NCBI GenBank assembly: GCA_964549065.1
Contig: CAZJUC010000029.1
Span: forward strand, 1-21,952
DNA length: 21,952 nt
Direction: 5' to 3'
DNA from: Sva-07 sp964549065
GTDB taxonomy: Bacteria; Actinomycetota; Acidimicrobiia; Acidimicrobiales; Ilumatobacteraceae
A model generated the notes under the pieces. The model was given only the letters and a program-made list of their open reading frames with translations. It did not search any database and was not told the DNA's origin. Made by a program: the position numbers and the translations under genes. Shown piece by piece: positions 6,620 to 13,948 of the stretch (positions within the stretch are counted from its first letter, which is position 1; every line of letters begins with the position of its first letter).

Positions 6620-7172
6620 CGTCACCCCCGTTCGGTGTGCCGGGCTCGACGTGGCGCTCGGTCACGTCGAGATCCACCATCAGCTCGTTGGCGATGTCCT
6701 CGAGCGCCGAGCGCAGGTCGTCCGGATCGGTGCCGGCCGGCACGCGGAGCGTGGCGGATGCCTCGAACAGCAGCTCGCCGGACATCGGTGCGGACGCTGC
6801 GGAGGTCTCGAGTTCCTCGATGCTGACATCCCGTCGAGCGAGCGCACTGGCGACGTCGCGAATGATGCCCGGTCGGTCCTGGCCGACGAGGTGGAGTTCG
6901 AGGAGCGTGTCGGGCGATGCGGGTGCGTCAGCGGATGCGATGGCCACCGTGACCTCGAGGAGGCCCCGTTCGCTGAGCATGCCGAGCTCGACGGTGAGCT
7001 CGTGGGCGCGTTCGTCCGGTACCGACACGACGACGATCCCGGCGAACTCACCGGCGAGACGTGCCATGTGGCTGCGATCCCAGCTGCCCCCGTGTGCAGC
7101 GATCGGTTCGGCCAGCGCGTCGACGAGGCCGGCGCGGTCCTTGCCGATCACGGTGAGCACGAGCGTTGCCAT
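6612..7172 (-). CDS. Two-ACT-domain protein (GcvR-like)
   Basis: A 186-residue soluble protein with two ACT domains, about residues 3-75 (LVLTVIGKDRAGLVDALAEPI) and 89-165 (LELHLVGQDRPGIIRDVASAL). The architecture and the MARLAGEFAGIVVV stretch match proteins annotated as glycine cleavage system repressor GcvR or 'ACT domain protein'. No DNA-binding domain is present; such proteins act by binding small ligands, often amino acids, or partner proteins. The C-terminus is short and acidic (GGDDD) and overlaps selD by 8 nt, so the two are translated together. A regulatory link to glycine or selenium metabolism is possible but not shown by the sequence. The start is an ATG without a clear Shine-Dalgarno. 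Confidence 0.85.
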   Translation of the reverse strand: MATLVLTVIGKDRAGLVDALAEPIAAHGGSWDRSHMARLAGEFAGIVVVSVPDERAHELTVELGMLSERGLLEVTVAIASADAPASPDTLLELHLVGQDRPGIIRDVASALARRDVSIEELETSAASAPMSGELLFEASATLRVPAGTDPDDLRSALEDIANELMVDLDVTERHVEPGTPNGGDDD

Positions 7173-7512
7173 GCCCGGAGTCTGGCACGCCCGGCGCGTG
7201 ATACTCAGAAGCGACCGACCAGTGAAGTCGGCAACGTGACGGCGGAGGGCGCGAAGGTGTCCTGGTGCACTCCGACATCGACTGGGGTTCGCGCCTGCAC
7301 CGACCGGTTCGGGATCCAGGGTGACCCGCATCCCCGGGCCCACTCCGACGTGATGACATCTTGACAATGACGCACGACAGTCCGGATGACCAGGGATGAT
7401 GGCGGTGGTCGTCCGGGCGGCGCGGACGGCGGATCGTCCGACCACGGCATCAGGCGCGCTACCGTCTCGGTGTGGCGGTGCTGAAGAGCGAGCGGATGAG
7501 TCGTTGGTGACC
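7173..7512. other. 340-bp intergenic region with candidate leader ORF
   Basis: No gene is convincing here; reading frames on both strands lack family features. It separates the divergent ACT-domain and RsbW-like genes. At 7460-7465 there is TACCGT, a -10-like box of the kind found before leaderless genes. Six bases later a GTG (7472) opens a 12-codon frame that stops at 7508-7510, two bases before the ATG of the RsbW-like gene. It may be a leader peptide or chance. TGACA occurs twice near 7357-7376 without further support. Confidence 0.5.
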
Positions 7513-7935
7513 ATGGCGGAGTTGACGGGTGGTGCGGAGCGGACGTTCGACGCCACCACGGACGCGATCGGGCGTGCTCGACGCTTCGTGCGGGCGTCGG
7601 CCAGCAACGCGCTCGAGCGTGCGGATCGGGGTCGCGATCTTGCCGGCGACCTCGAACTGGCGGTCAGCGAACTCGTCACCAACGCGATCGAGTACGGACG
7701 TGCGGAGCCGGTCACGGTGAGCATCGTCGAACACGTCGCACCGGCGCGTGTCGTGGTGTCGGTGCGCTCTGCGCGGACCTCCTCGGGGATCACCGACCCC
7801 ACGACGTGGTCATCACCGCTGCCGGCAGTGCGCACGGGGCGGGGCCTCGCGATCGTGCGATCGGTGAGCGACGAGGTGGAGGTCGAGGCCGACGCGTCGA
7901 CCGTCACCGTGCGCTGCGTGTTCCACCTCGAGTGA
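7513..7935 (+). CDS. RsbW/SpoIIAB-like anti-sigma factor kinase (HATPase_c_2)
   Basis: A 140-residue GHKL-type ATPase domain protein. The N-box is intact (LELAVSELVTNAIEYG, Asn57 as the Mg-binding residue) and so is the G-box TGRGLAIVRSVSD (109-120); a clear DxGxG box is not visible, as in many short actinobacterial members. Such proteins bind a sigma factor and also phosphorylate an STAS antagonist. A longer reading back to 7396 exists, but ATG 7513 begins the domain at the usual place; GTG 7507 is an alternative. It stands alone about 2.6 kb before the sigma factor gene, while an STAS protein is encoded at 14978. Partnership with these is inferred from family roles only. Confidence 0.85.
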   Translation: MAELTGGAERTFDATTDAIGRARRFVRASASNALERADRGRDLAGDLELAVSELVTNAIEYGRAEPVTVSIVEHVAPARVVVSVRSARTSSGITDPTTWSSPLPAVRTGRGLAIVRSVSDEVEVEADASTVTVRCVFHLE

Positions 7936-7967
7936 TCGTTCCCGACCACCGGACGTCCCGGCGGCGC

Positions 7968-7992
7968 GGTTGACCGAGAGGTTTTGCGGGTA
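7968..7992 (+). promoter_or_regulatory. SigB/SigF-type promoter candidate for the AI-2E family gene
   Basis: GGTTG (7968-7972), 15 nt, GGGTA (7988-7992), 12 nt before ATG 8005. It fits the GGTTT-N15-17-GGGTA consensus of mycobacterial SigF with one change. Confidence 0.5.
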
Positions 7993-8004
7993 GTTCAGGC
8001 ACCG

Positions 8005-9171
8005 ATGGAACCAGCGAAACCCGTATCGCCCGATTCGCCGACCGGGCCGATGTCGCGGGCCACGGTCCCGCGATTCCTCGAGGACGGGGCCAGATGGGCA
8101 TGGCGCTTCGTGGTCGTCGCCGCGGCGATCGTGATCCTCGTCTGGCTCACGGTCCGGCTCACCGTCGTCATCATCCCCGTGGCCGTCGCGTTGGTGCTGG
8201 CGGCACTGTTCTCGCCGCTGGTCGAGCGATTCGCTCGTCGGATTCCGCGCCTGCTCGCCACTTGGGTGGTGCTCCTCACGGCGACCGCACTGCTCGTCGG
8301 GGGCGGGTTCCTGCTGGGCACGTCGATCGCGAGCGCATTCGACGACATCTCGTCGGAGCTCGAGACTGCGGTGGAGGACATCGAGGAGTGGTTGCGCGAC
8401 GGCCCGCTCGGGCTCAGCGACGACACCGTCCAGTCGATCTCCGACTCCGGCGCCGACCTGGTCGAACGGGCGGGGTCGGGCCTGCTCGACGAACCGGCCA
8501 GCACGGTACGTCTCGCCGTCGAGATCGTCGGTGGGCTGTTCCTGATGGTGGTGCTGCTGTTCTTCTTCCTGAAGGACGGCCCCCAACTGTGGTCCTGGGT
8601 GCTCTCGCGGCTTCGCCCGGTGCGTCGCGCCACAGTCGACGTGTCGGGCCGGGCAGCGATCTCCAGCCTGCAGGGTTGGATCCGTGGTGTGGCGATCACC
8701 GGCCTCGTCGACGGGTTGCTGATCGGTGGAGCGATGCTGATCCTCGGCGTCCCCGCCGCAGTGCCCGTCGCAGTGCTCACCGTCGCAGCCTCGTTCTTCC
8801 CCATCGTGGGCGCCACCGTGGCCGGTGCGTTGGCGGTGGCGATCGCACTCACGTCGAATGGGTTGGTGACCGCGATCATCCTCGGGTTCGTGGTGTTGGC
8901 GGTGCAGCAGATCGAGGGCGACGTGATCCTGCCCCTCGTCATGCGCCGACAGGTGAGGCTGCACCCGATCGTGATCCTCGTCAGTCTCGCCGTCGGTGGG
9001 GCGTTGGGAGGCATCGTCGGAGCGCTCGTCGCGGTCCCGTTGACCGCCTCGGTCAGCGCAGCCGTTCGCGCCGCCTCCGAGATGTCTCTCGCCGACGATC
9101 CGGACGATGGGACGATCGTGATCGCCAAGGCCGGTTCGATCACCGCGACGCCGGGTACCGACTCCCCATGA
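8005..9171 (+). CDS. AI-2E family transporter (PerM/TqsA-like)
   Basis: A 388-residue inner-membrane protein of the AI-2E transporter family. It has two hydrophobic segments at about 32-72, a soluble acidic helical part (DDISSELETAVEDIEEWL), then further segments beginning with GGLFLMVVLLFFFLKDGP and ending with GGALGGIVGALVAVPLTA; about eight in all. The FFLKDGP and FFPIVGATVAG motifs and the QQIEGDVILPLVM motif are typical. Known members export autoinducer-2 or act as ion/proton antiporters, so the substrate cannot be assigned. A TTG at 7984 is in frame, but it overlaps the -10 box of a probable stress promoter, so ATG 8005 is chosen. The stop overlaps the next ATG as ATGA. Confidence 0.92.
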   Translation: MEPAKPVSPDSPTGPMSRATVPRFLEDGARWAWRFVVVAAAIVILVWLTVRLTVVIIPVAVALVLAALFSPLVERFARRIPRLLATWVVLLTATALLVGGGFLLGTSIASAFDDISSELETAVEDIEEWLRDGPLGLSDDTVQSISDSGADLVERAGSGLLDEPASTVRLAVEIVGGLFLMVVLLFFFLKDGPQLWSWVLSRLRPVRRATVDVSGRAAISSLQGWIRGVAITGLVDGLLIGGAMLILGVPAAVPVAVLTVAASFFPIVGATVAGALAVAIALTSNGLVTAIILGFVVLAVQQIEGDVILPLVMRRQVRLHPIVILVSLAVGGALGGIVGALVAVPLTASVSAAVRAASEMSLADDPDDGTIVIAKAGSITATPGTDSP

Positions 9172-9539
9172 CGCAGCCGAATGCCGACATTCCGACCGGG
9201 GCGAATCAACTCGCCGACGTGATCGAACTCGCAGCCGAGGACGGCTTCTCGGTCGAGTTCGTCGTCGCCGATGAGCCCAGCAGCGGCGACGACGCACTTC
9301 GATGTCCTCGTTGCGAGACGGACAGTCCGGCCGACAGTTTCGTTCGAACCTGGACCGAACGGTTGGAAGGTGCGAGCGACCCGGCCGACATGTTGCACGT
9401 CTCGGCTCTCACATGCCCGAATTGTTCGGCCCGAGGACTGTTCATCGCTCCGTTCGGGCCGTCGGCGACCGAGCGGCAGGCAGCCGTACTCCGAGCGTTG
9501 CCCGAGCCCCGACGCGAAAGTCCCCCCTCGTCGAGCTGA
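9168..9539 (+). CDS. Small zinc-ribbon-like protein
   Basis: A 123-residue soluble protein without a recognised family name. Two CxxC knuckles, CPRC (46-49) and CPNC (83-86), suggest one bound zinc. Both knuckles sit in sequence of the type seen in actinobacterial small conserved proteins, the second as TCPNCSARGLFIAPFG. The tail is Pro/Ser-rich. The ATG overlaps the stop of the AI-2E family gene by 4 nt, which points to coupled translation and perhaps a joint role. A longer reading from 8094 in this frame is the shadow of the transporter gene. Confidence 0.78.
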   Translation: MTQPNADIPTGANQLADVIELAAEDGFSVEFVVADEPSSGDDALRCPRCETDSPADSFVRTWTERLEGASDPADMLHVSALTCPNCSARGLFIAPFGPSATERQAAVLRALPEPRRESPPSSS

Positions 9540-9547
9540 CGAAGGGG
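9524..9547 (+). terminator. Hairpin at the end of the zinc-ribbon gene
   Basis: CCCC-TCGTC, loop GAGCT, GACGA-(A)-GGGG spans the stop codon. The stem is 9 bp with one bulged A and no T tract follows, so it is a weak terminator candidate. Confidence 0.35.
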
Positions 9548-9614
9548 ATCTCCGAACGCCCGAGGCAATCGGACACCGCACGTCTCGTCGCTGGGGTCGG
9601 CGGGCGACCGAGTG

Positions 9615-9680
9615 GGTTTGTGCTCGACGGTGGTCGGAAAGGATCGACCCCATGAGCGAGACCGTTATCCTGTGACCCTC
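9615..9680 (+). promoter_or_regulatory. Leader of the rsbW-sigF operon: possible promoters and 7-codon ORF
   Basis: GGTTT (9615-9619), 16 nt, GGAAA (9636-9640) is a poor SigF-like candidate that would allow autoregulation. TATCCT (9666-9671) could be a housekeeping -10 box for a near-leaderless start at 9681. A 7-codon frame (ATG 9652 to TGA 9673-9675) lies in between. Confidence 0.35.
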
Positions 9681-10118
9681 ATGCCCGAAGAAGCGACGTC
9701 CAGCCCCTCCTCCCGTTCGGAACAGGTCGAGATGTCGGTGCCGTTGCGCACCGAGTTCATCGCCACCCTCCGCACGGTCGCGGCGTCGATCGGCGCTGAT
9801 GCCGGCTTCTCCATCGACGAGATCGACGACCTCCGGTTGGCGATCAGTGAGGTCGTCTCATCGCTCGCGGAATCAGGCGATGGTTCCGACGACCGGGTCG
9901 AAACGGTCTTCGAGGTCGGCGCCGCTCGCGTGGCGGTCACCATCACCACCCAGCACGGCGAACGTGACATCGAACTCGACGATCTCGCGGCGAGCATCCT
10001 GAACTCCGTGGTCGACGAGTTCCGCGTCGACGGTTCGGTCGTGGTGTTGGTCAAGACGGCATCCGAAGCGGAGGGTGCGGCTGGATCGAGCGACGAGTCG
10101 GCACCGTCACGCGCATGA
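9681..10118 (+). CDS. Degenerate RsbW-like anti-sigma factor
   Basis: A 145-residue protein with the overall layout of RsbW/UsfX anti-sigma factors, including LRTEFIATLRTVAASIGADAG and the helix DDLRLAISEVVSSLAESG. Its ATPase motifs are eroded: the N-box Asn position is Ser61 (SEVVSS in place of SELVTN), and no GxGL G-box is visible in the C-terminal part (SILNSVVDEFRVDGSVVVL). It may therefore bind the sigma factor without acting as a kinase. The stop overlaps the sigma factor ATG by 4 nt, the classic anti-sigma/sigma pair layout. ATG 9681 is chosen over the in-frame 9612 start because the extra residues have no family likeness and cross probable promoter sequence. Confidence 0.85.
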   Translation: MPEEATSSPSSRSEQVEMSVPLRTEFIATLRTVAASIGADAGFSIDEIDDLRLAISEVVSSLAESGDGSDDRVETVFEVGAARVAVTITTQHGERDIELDDLAASILNSVVDEFRVDGSVVVLVKTASEAEGAAGSSDESAPSRA

Positions 10119-10912
10119 GTGACACGTCCACCGCGGGCGATCTCGACGACCTCGAGCTGTTTCGCGAGTTCACTGCATCGAGGAGCCGCCGGCTGCGCAA
10201 CCAGCTCGTCGAACGCCACATGGGCCTGGCGGCCCACATCGCGAACCGGTTCCGCCGCCAGGGTGGAAGCGACGACGACCTCCGCCAGGTGGCCATGGTC
10301 GGCCTGGTGAAGGCGGTCGACCGATTCGATCCGGACTACGGGGCAGCGTTCTCGGCGTTCGCCGGCCGAACGATCGAAGGCGAGCTGAAGCGCTACTTCC
10401 GTGACCGCTCGTGGGCGGTGCGCGTCCCGCGGGGAGCGAAGGAGCTTCACCTCCTGGTCCGCAACGCCTCCGAGGAGCTGTCGCAGCGCAACGGACGTGC
10501 CCCTTCGGTCGACGAGATCGCCGGCCACCTGCAGGTCGAACGCGACGACGTGCTGCGTGGCCTCTCGGCGACCGCTGCGTACAGCGTCGGGACGCTCGAC
10601 GGAGCCAATGGCGACGACGATTCGGACGCGCTCGGCGACCGTCAGGGCGCGCTCGCCACCGACGAGGACGGGTACGGGCACGTCGACGACCGCGATCTGG
10701 TCGTACAACTGATCGCCCGACTTCCCGAGCGTGAGCAGGAGATCGTTCGGTTGCGCTTCTACGAGCGCCGCTCGCAGACCGAGATCGCCGAGGCGGTCGG
10801 CATTTCGCAGATGCACGTGTCCAGGCTCCTGCGCAAGTCGTTCGAGCAGATGCGCGAGTGGCTGGAGGACACGCCGGGTGCCACCGAGGGTCTCGGCGCT
10901 CTGCTCGACTGA
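10115..10912 (+). CDS. sigF: RNA polymerase sigma factor, SigB/SigF (group 3) type
   Basis: A 265-residue sigma-70 factor with regions 2, 3 and 4 and no region 1.1. Region 2 is about 27-105 (LVERHMGLAAHIANRF, DDLRQVAMVGLVKAVDRFDPDYGAAFSAFA in two parts, IEGELKRYFRDRSWAVRVPR); region 3 about 106-160; region 4 about 195-250 with the helix-turn-helix QTEIAEAVGISQMHVSRLLRK. The RDRSWAVRVPRGAKEL stretch is typical for the SigB/SigF/SpoIIAC group that drives general stress or sporulation genes. It is coupled by ATGA to an anti-sigma gene. Several promoters of its class are seen nearby, so it probably controls the surrounding stress genes. An acidic insert GANGDDDSDALGD precedes region 4. Confidence 0.95.
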   Translation: MSDTSTAGDLDDLELFREFTASRSRRLRNQLVERHMGLAAHIANRFRRQGGSDDDLRQVAMVGLVKAVDRFDPDYGAAFSAFAGRTIEGELKRYFRDRSWAVRVPRGAKELHLLVRNASEELSQRNGRAPSVDEIAGHLQVERDDVLRGLSATAAYSVGTLDGANGDDDSDALGDRQGALATDEDGYGHVDDRDLVVQLIARLPEREQEIVRLRFYERRSQTEIAEAVGISQMHVSRLLRKSFEQMREWLEDTPGATEGLGALLD

Positions 10913-10915
10913 GTC

Positions 10916-10929
10916 CCCGTCCCGACGGG
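10916..10929. terminator. Short hairpin between convergent genes
   Basis: CCCGTC-CC-GACGGG lies in the 22-bp space between the convergent sigma factor and oxidoreductase genes. The inner pairs must open to give a realistic loop; no T tract. Possible bidirectional terminator. Confidence 0.4.
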
Positions 10930-10934
10930 TGGCG

Positions 10935-12290
10935 TCAGCCGGCGTCGTCGAGCGCTTCGAGTGCCCGGCTGTAGAGCGGGCCCAGGAGTTCGCCGACCGT
11001 CGGGAACGGCCACATCGACGTTGCGAGACGATCCACCGGAACCCGACCGTCGATCGCCGTCACCAGTGCGGCGGCCAGTTCGTCGAACCGGGCGCCGGCA
11101 CCGTGGGCAGCGACCACGCAGCGGGTCTCGTGGTCGACGGCGATGGTGAGGAAACCGTCCCCGAGCCGGTCGGTGCTCCATCGCGCGACCTCCGCCAGCC
11201 CGGCGCTGACCCATGTGGCGGTGTCGCCCAGCTCGTCCGGGGTCGGCCCGATCGTCATCACCGGTGGGCGAGTGAAGATGCACGCCGGCGTCACGCGGTC
11301 GTCGAACCGGCGTCGACCGTTGCCCACGAGATGGTCGGCGACCACGCCTGCCTGGAAGTTGGCGAGATGGGTGTACTGCCCCCGACCGGCGACGTCGCCG
11401 ATCGCCCAGACCGAGCCCGGGCAGCTGATCCGTCCGGTGTCGTCGATCGGGAGGGGGTTGTCCGGATCGAGTCCGAGCTGCTCGACGCCCATCCCGTCGA
11501 GTGCCGGTGTGCGTCCTGCAGCGACGAGTATCCGATCGGTGGCGAGGGACCCTTCGTTGTCGAGGGTGATCTGCACGTTGCCACCGCGTTGCTCCACGTG
11601 GACGGCGGAGCGACCTCGGCAGACCCGTACGCCGGCTGAGCGAAGGCCGTCGTCGACGATCTCTCCGATCTCGGGCGGGAGCTCGGGAAAGGCCCGTTCG
11701 GCGACGTCGATCAGGTGCACTTCGGTGTCGAACCCGGCGAAGAGTTGAGCGAGTTCGCAACCGACCGGCCCGCCACCGATCACCATCAGCCGGACCGGCC
11801 GGTGATCGGTGGTGAGTGCGTCCTCGCTCGTCCACAGGCGTTCGCCGAGGTCGTCGATACCGTCGATCGGGGGAATCGTGGGCTGTGAGCCGGTTGCGAG
11901 CACGAGGTGCTCGGTACGAACCCGCGTGCCGTCGACGTCGACGGTCCAGGGGTCGACGATTTGTGCGTGGCCGCGCACGAGGTGAGCACCCTGGCGATCG
12001 AGTTGCTCGACATGTCGGTGATCGTCGAGGTCGTCGACGACGTCGTCGCGACGTTCGACAGCCTCGCTCCAGCGGATCGAGCCGTGTGCGTCGTGCAGCA
12101 TCGACTTGCTCGGCATGCAGGCCACGAACGGACACTCGCCGCCGACGCGGTGCTGCTCGACGACCAGCACACGACGACCACTTCCGTCGAGTGCGGCGAC
12201 CAGCGCCTCGCCGGCGCCACCGCCTCCGATGATGACGACGTCGACGTCGGTGATGTCGACGGGGTCGGCGGTCGGGGCATGCGCGTCCAT
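10935..12290 (-). CDS. Class I FAD/NAD(P) disulfide oxidoreductase (Lpd/MerA-like)
   Basis: A 451-residue flavoprotein. It has an N-terminal FAD-binding GGGGAGEALVAAL (22-34), a redox disulfide in GGECPFVACMPSKSML (Cys53 and Cys58), a second nucleotide-binding motif MVIGGGPVGCELAQLFA, an AIGDVAG FAD motif and a C-terminal dimerisation domain. The usual C-terminal catalytic His-Glu pair (HPTxxE in lipoamide dehydrogenase, glutathione and mycothione reductases) is changed: the sequence is WPFPTVGELL, with Phe where His is expected. In that respect it resembles MerA-like enzymes more than true dithiol reductases. Substrate unknown; a cytosolic quinone, metal or thiol reductase role in stress is a guess. 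A GGGTA box 10 nt upstream of the ATG suggests a leaderless stress transcript. Confidence 0.9.
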   Translation of the reverse strand: MDAHAPTADPVDITDVDVVIIGGGGAGEALVAALDGSGRRVLVVEQHRVGGECPFVACMPSKSMLHDAHGSIRWSEAVERRDDVVDDLDDHRHVEQLDRQGAHLVRGHAQIVDPWTVDVDGTRVRTEHLVLATGSQPTIPPIDGIDDLGERLWTSEDALTTDHRPVRLMVIGGGPVGCELAQLFAGFDTEVHLIDVAERAFPELPPEIGEIVDDGLRSAGVRVCRGRSAVHVEQRGGNVQITLDNEGSLATDRILVAAGRTPALDGMGVEQLGLDPDNPLPIDDTGRISCPGSVWAIGDVAGRGQYTHLANFQAGVVADHLVGNGRRRFDDRVTPACIFTRPPVMTIGPTPDELGDTATWVSAGLAEVARWSTDRLGDGFLTIAVDHETRCVVAAHGAGARFDELAAALVTAIDGRVPVDRLATSMWPFPTVGELLGPLYSRALEALDDAG

Positions 12291-12300
12291 GTGTCGCCAC

Positions 12301-12326
12301 TACCCGTGTCAGCCCGGTGCCAATCG
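12301..12326 (-). promoter_or_regulatory. SigB/SigF-type promoter candidate for the oxidoreductase
   Basis: On the minus strand CGATT, 16 nt, GGGTA, then exactly 10 nt to the ATG at 12290. The -35 box has one change from GTTT. The spacing to the start is the same as at dps. Confidence 0.5.
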
Positions 12327-12385
12327 TGCGAGCACCGCGCAGTGTGCGGCGCTGGCAGCGGTGCGGTGGAGATGCGGGCACGAGA

Positions 12386-12409
12386 GGTTGAGCCCCGCAC
12401 GAGCGGGCA
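12386..12409 (+). promoter_or_regulatory. SigB/SigF-type promoter candidate for the SDR-DUF2867 gene
   Basis: GGTTG, 14 nt, GGGCA, then exactly 10 nt to ATG 12420. Weaker match than the others, supported by the start spacing. Confidence 0.42.
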
Positions 12410-12419
12410 TGATGGACGG

Positions 12420-13883
12420 ATGGAACATCGACAGCGGGTTCTCGTACTCGGCGCGACGGGCTACGTGGGTGGGAGGCTCGTCCCCGAACTCATCCGAGCC
12501 GGCTGTGTCGTACGCTGCATGACCCGTACTCCCGCGGGTCTGGGCGGCACCCGATGGGCTGGAGACGTCGAGGTCGTCGAGGGTGACCTGTCCGATCTCT
12601 CGTCGATCGGCCCTGCCTTCGAGGGCATCGATCAGGTCGTCTACCTCGTTCACTCGCTCGGCGTCGGCGACGACTTCATGCAGCAGGAGCGGGTGACCGC
12701 TCGGAACGCGCGCAAGGCTGCCGAGCACGCCGGAGTTCGTCACCTGGTCTACGTGGGCGGGCTCGGCGACGACAGCGACGATCTGTCGCCGCATCTGCAG
12801 TCGCGCCATGACGTGGGCAGGGAACTCGCATCGGGACCGACGCCGGTGACCGAGCTTCGGGCCGCGATCATCCTGGGGGCAGGTTCGGCGTCGTTCGAGA
12901 TGCTCCGCAGCCTGGTCGAGGTGCTCCCGGCGATGATCGCGCCTCGTTGGGTGACGGAGACGCGGGTCCAACCGATCGCGATCTCGGACCTGCTGACCTA
13001 TCTCGTCGCTGCCGTCGTGAGGGGCCCCGGCGACGACCACCACGACATCGTCGAAGTCGGAGGGCCCGACGATTTCAGCTATCGCGACTTGATGGACGTC
13101 TACGCCGAGGTCGCCGGTCTGCGTCGTCGGCTGATCATCGCCGTGCCGGTCCTCACGCCGCATCTCTCCTCGCACTGGGTGAATCTGGTGACACCGTTGC
13201 CGAGAGCGCTCGCCGACAGCCTGATCGACAGTCTGAAGAACGACGTCGTCGTGACGGACGCCAGCGCCCGATCGTTGTCCGACCACGCGCCCATCAGCGT
13301 GCGCGACGCGATCGAGGCGGCCCTGTCGGCGGTGGAGGACCTCGACATCCCAACTCGTTGGTCGGGGTTCTCGTCTCGTCAGATGGCCGCTCGGCCCGCA
13401 CCGTGGGACCCCGATTGGGCAGGCGGGACCGTCTACGAGGACCGTCGCACGATGGTCGTCGATGCTGCCTCGGCTGATGTGCAGCGAGTGGTGCGCGGGG
13501 TCGGTGGCGAACGCGGCTGGTACGGATTCGGGCCGCTCTGGGCGATTCGCGGCGCCATCGACAAGTTGTTCGGTGGCGTCGGCCTCCGTCGGGGTCGACG
13601 CCACCCCGACGACATCGCAGTGGGCGAGGCACTCGACTTCTGGCGGGTCGACGCGCTCGACGACGGGTTGTTCCGGTTGCACGCCGAGATGAAACTGCCA
13701 GGTGATGCCTGGCTCGAGTGGCGCACGTCACCGGGCCCCGACGGAGCGGGGACGACGGTGACCCAACGAGCCCGATTCGTGCCGCGCGGGATCATCGGGC
13801 GTGCGTACTGGTGGATGCTGGTGCCGTTCCACGTGGTGATCTTCCCGGCGATGCTGCGCCGAATGATGCGCTCCGTGAGCTGA
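12420..13883 (+). CDS. SDR-family NAD(P)-binding protein with C-terminal DUF2867
   Basis: A 487-residue two-part protein. The N-terminal half is an atypical short-chain dehydrogenase Rossmann domain with VLVLGATGYVGGRLVPELI (about 7-25), the acidic EGDLSD and YLVHSLG stretches, ELRAAIILGAGSASFEML and a downstream VGGPDDFSYRDLM; a standard YxxxK catalytic pair is not evident, as in the NmrA/complex-I-like atypical group. The C-terminal part (about 330-487) is DUF2867, with GWYGFGPLWAIRGAIDKLFGG, FWRVDALDDGLFRLHAEMKLPGDAWLEW in two pieces and a hydrophobic end (WWMLVPFHVVIFPAML) that may touch the membrane. The reading frame is open far upstream, but ATG 12420 begins the Rossmann motif and sits 10 nt after a GGGCA box. 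Function unknown; conserved architecture in actinobacteria. Confidence 0.88.
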   Translation: MEHRQRVLVLGATGYVGGRLVPELIRAGCVVRCMTRTPAGLGGTRWAGDVEVVEGDLSDLSSIGPAFEGIDQVVYLVHSLGVGDDFMQQERVTARNARKAAEHAGVRHLVYVGGLGDDSDDLSPHLQSRHDVGRELASGPTPVTELRAAIILGAGSASFEMLRSLVEVLPAMIAPRWVTETRVQPIAISDLLTYLVAAVVRGPGDDHHDIVEVGGPDDFSYRDLMDVYAEVAGLRRRLIIAVPVLTPHLSSHWVNLVTPLPRALADSLIDSLKNDVVVTDASARSLSDHAPISVRDAIEAALSAVEDLDIPTRWSGFSSRQMAARPAPWDPDWAGGTVYEDRRTMVVDAASADVQRVVRGVGGERGWYGFGPLWAIRGAIDKLFGGVGLRRGRRHPDDIAVGEALDFWRVDALDDGLFRLHAEMKLPGDAWLEWRTSPGPDGAGTTVTQRARFVPRGIIGRAYWWMLVPFHVVIFPAMLRRMMRSVS

Positions 13884-13948
13884 GCCGTGAGTGAGGCGAG
13901 GTTGTCGATCCGTACCTCGCCCACCGCGCAGCCACGTGGTACCAGGCG

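Noticed and set aside
4610..6826. 738-codon frame on the plus strand spanning the N run
   Set aside because: It is open only because N codons are not stops, and it is antisense to selD and the DUF1622 gene.
7357..7376. TGACA direct repeats and a TTGACA as a promoter or operator
   Set aside because: No -10 box stands at a suitable distance and no further copies exist nearby.
11907..12419. N-terminal extension of the SDR-DUF2867 protein
   Set aside because: The extension is antisense to the oxidoreductase, crosses the divergent promoter region and precedes a normal Rossmann start.
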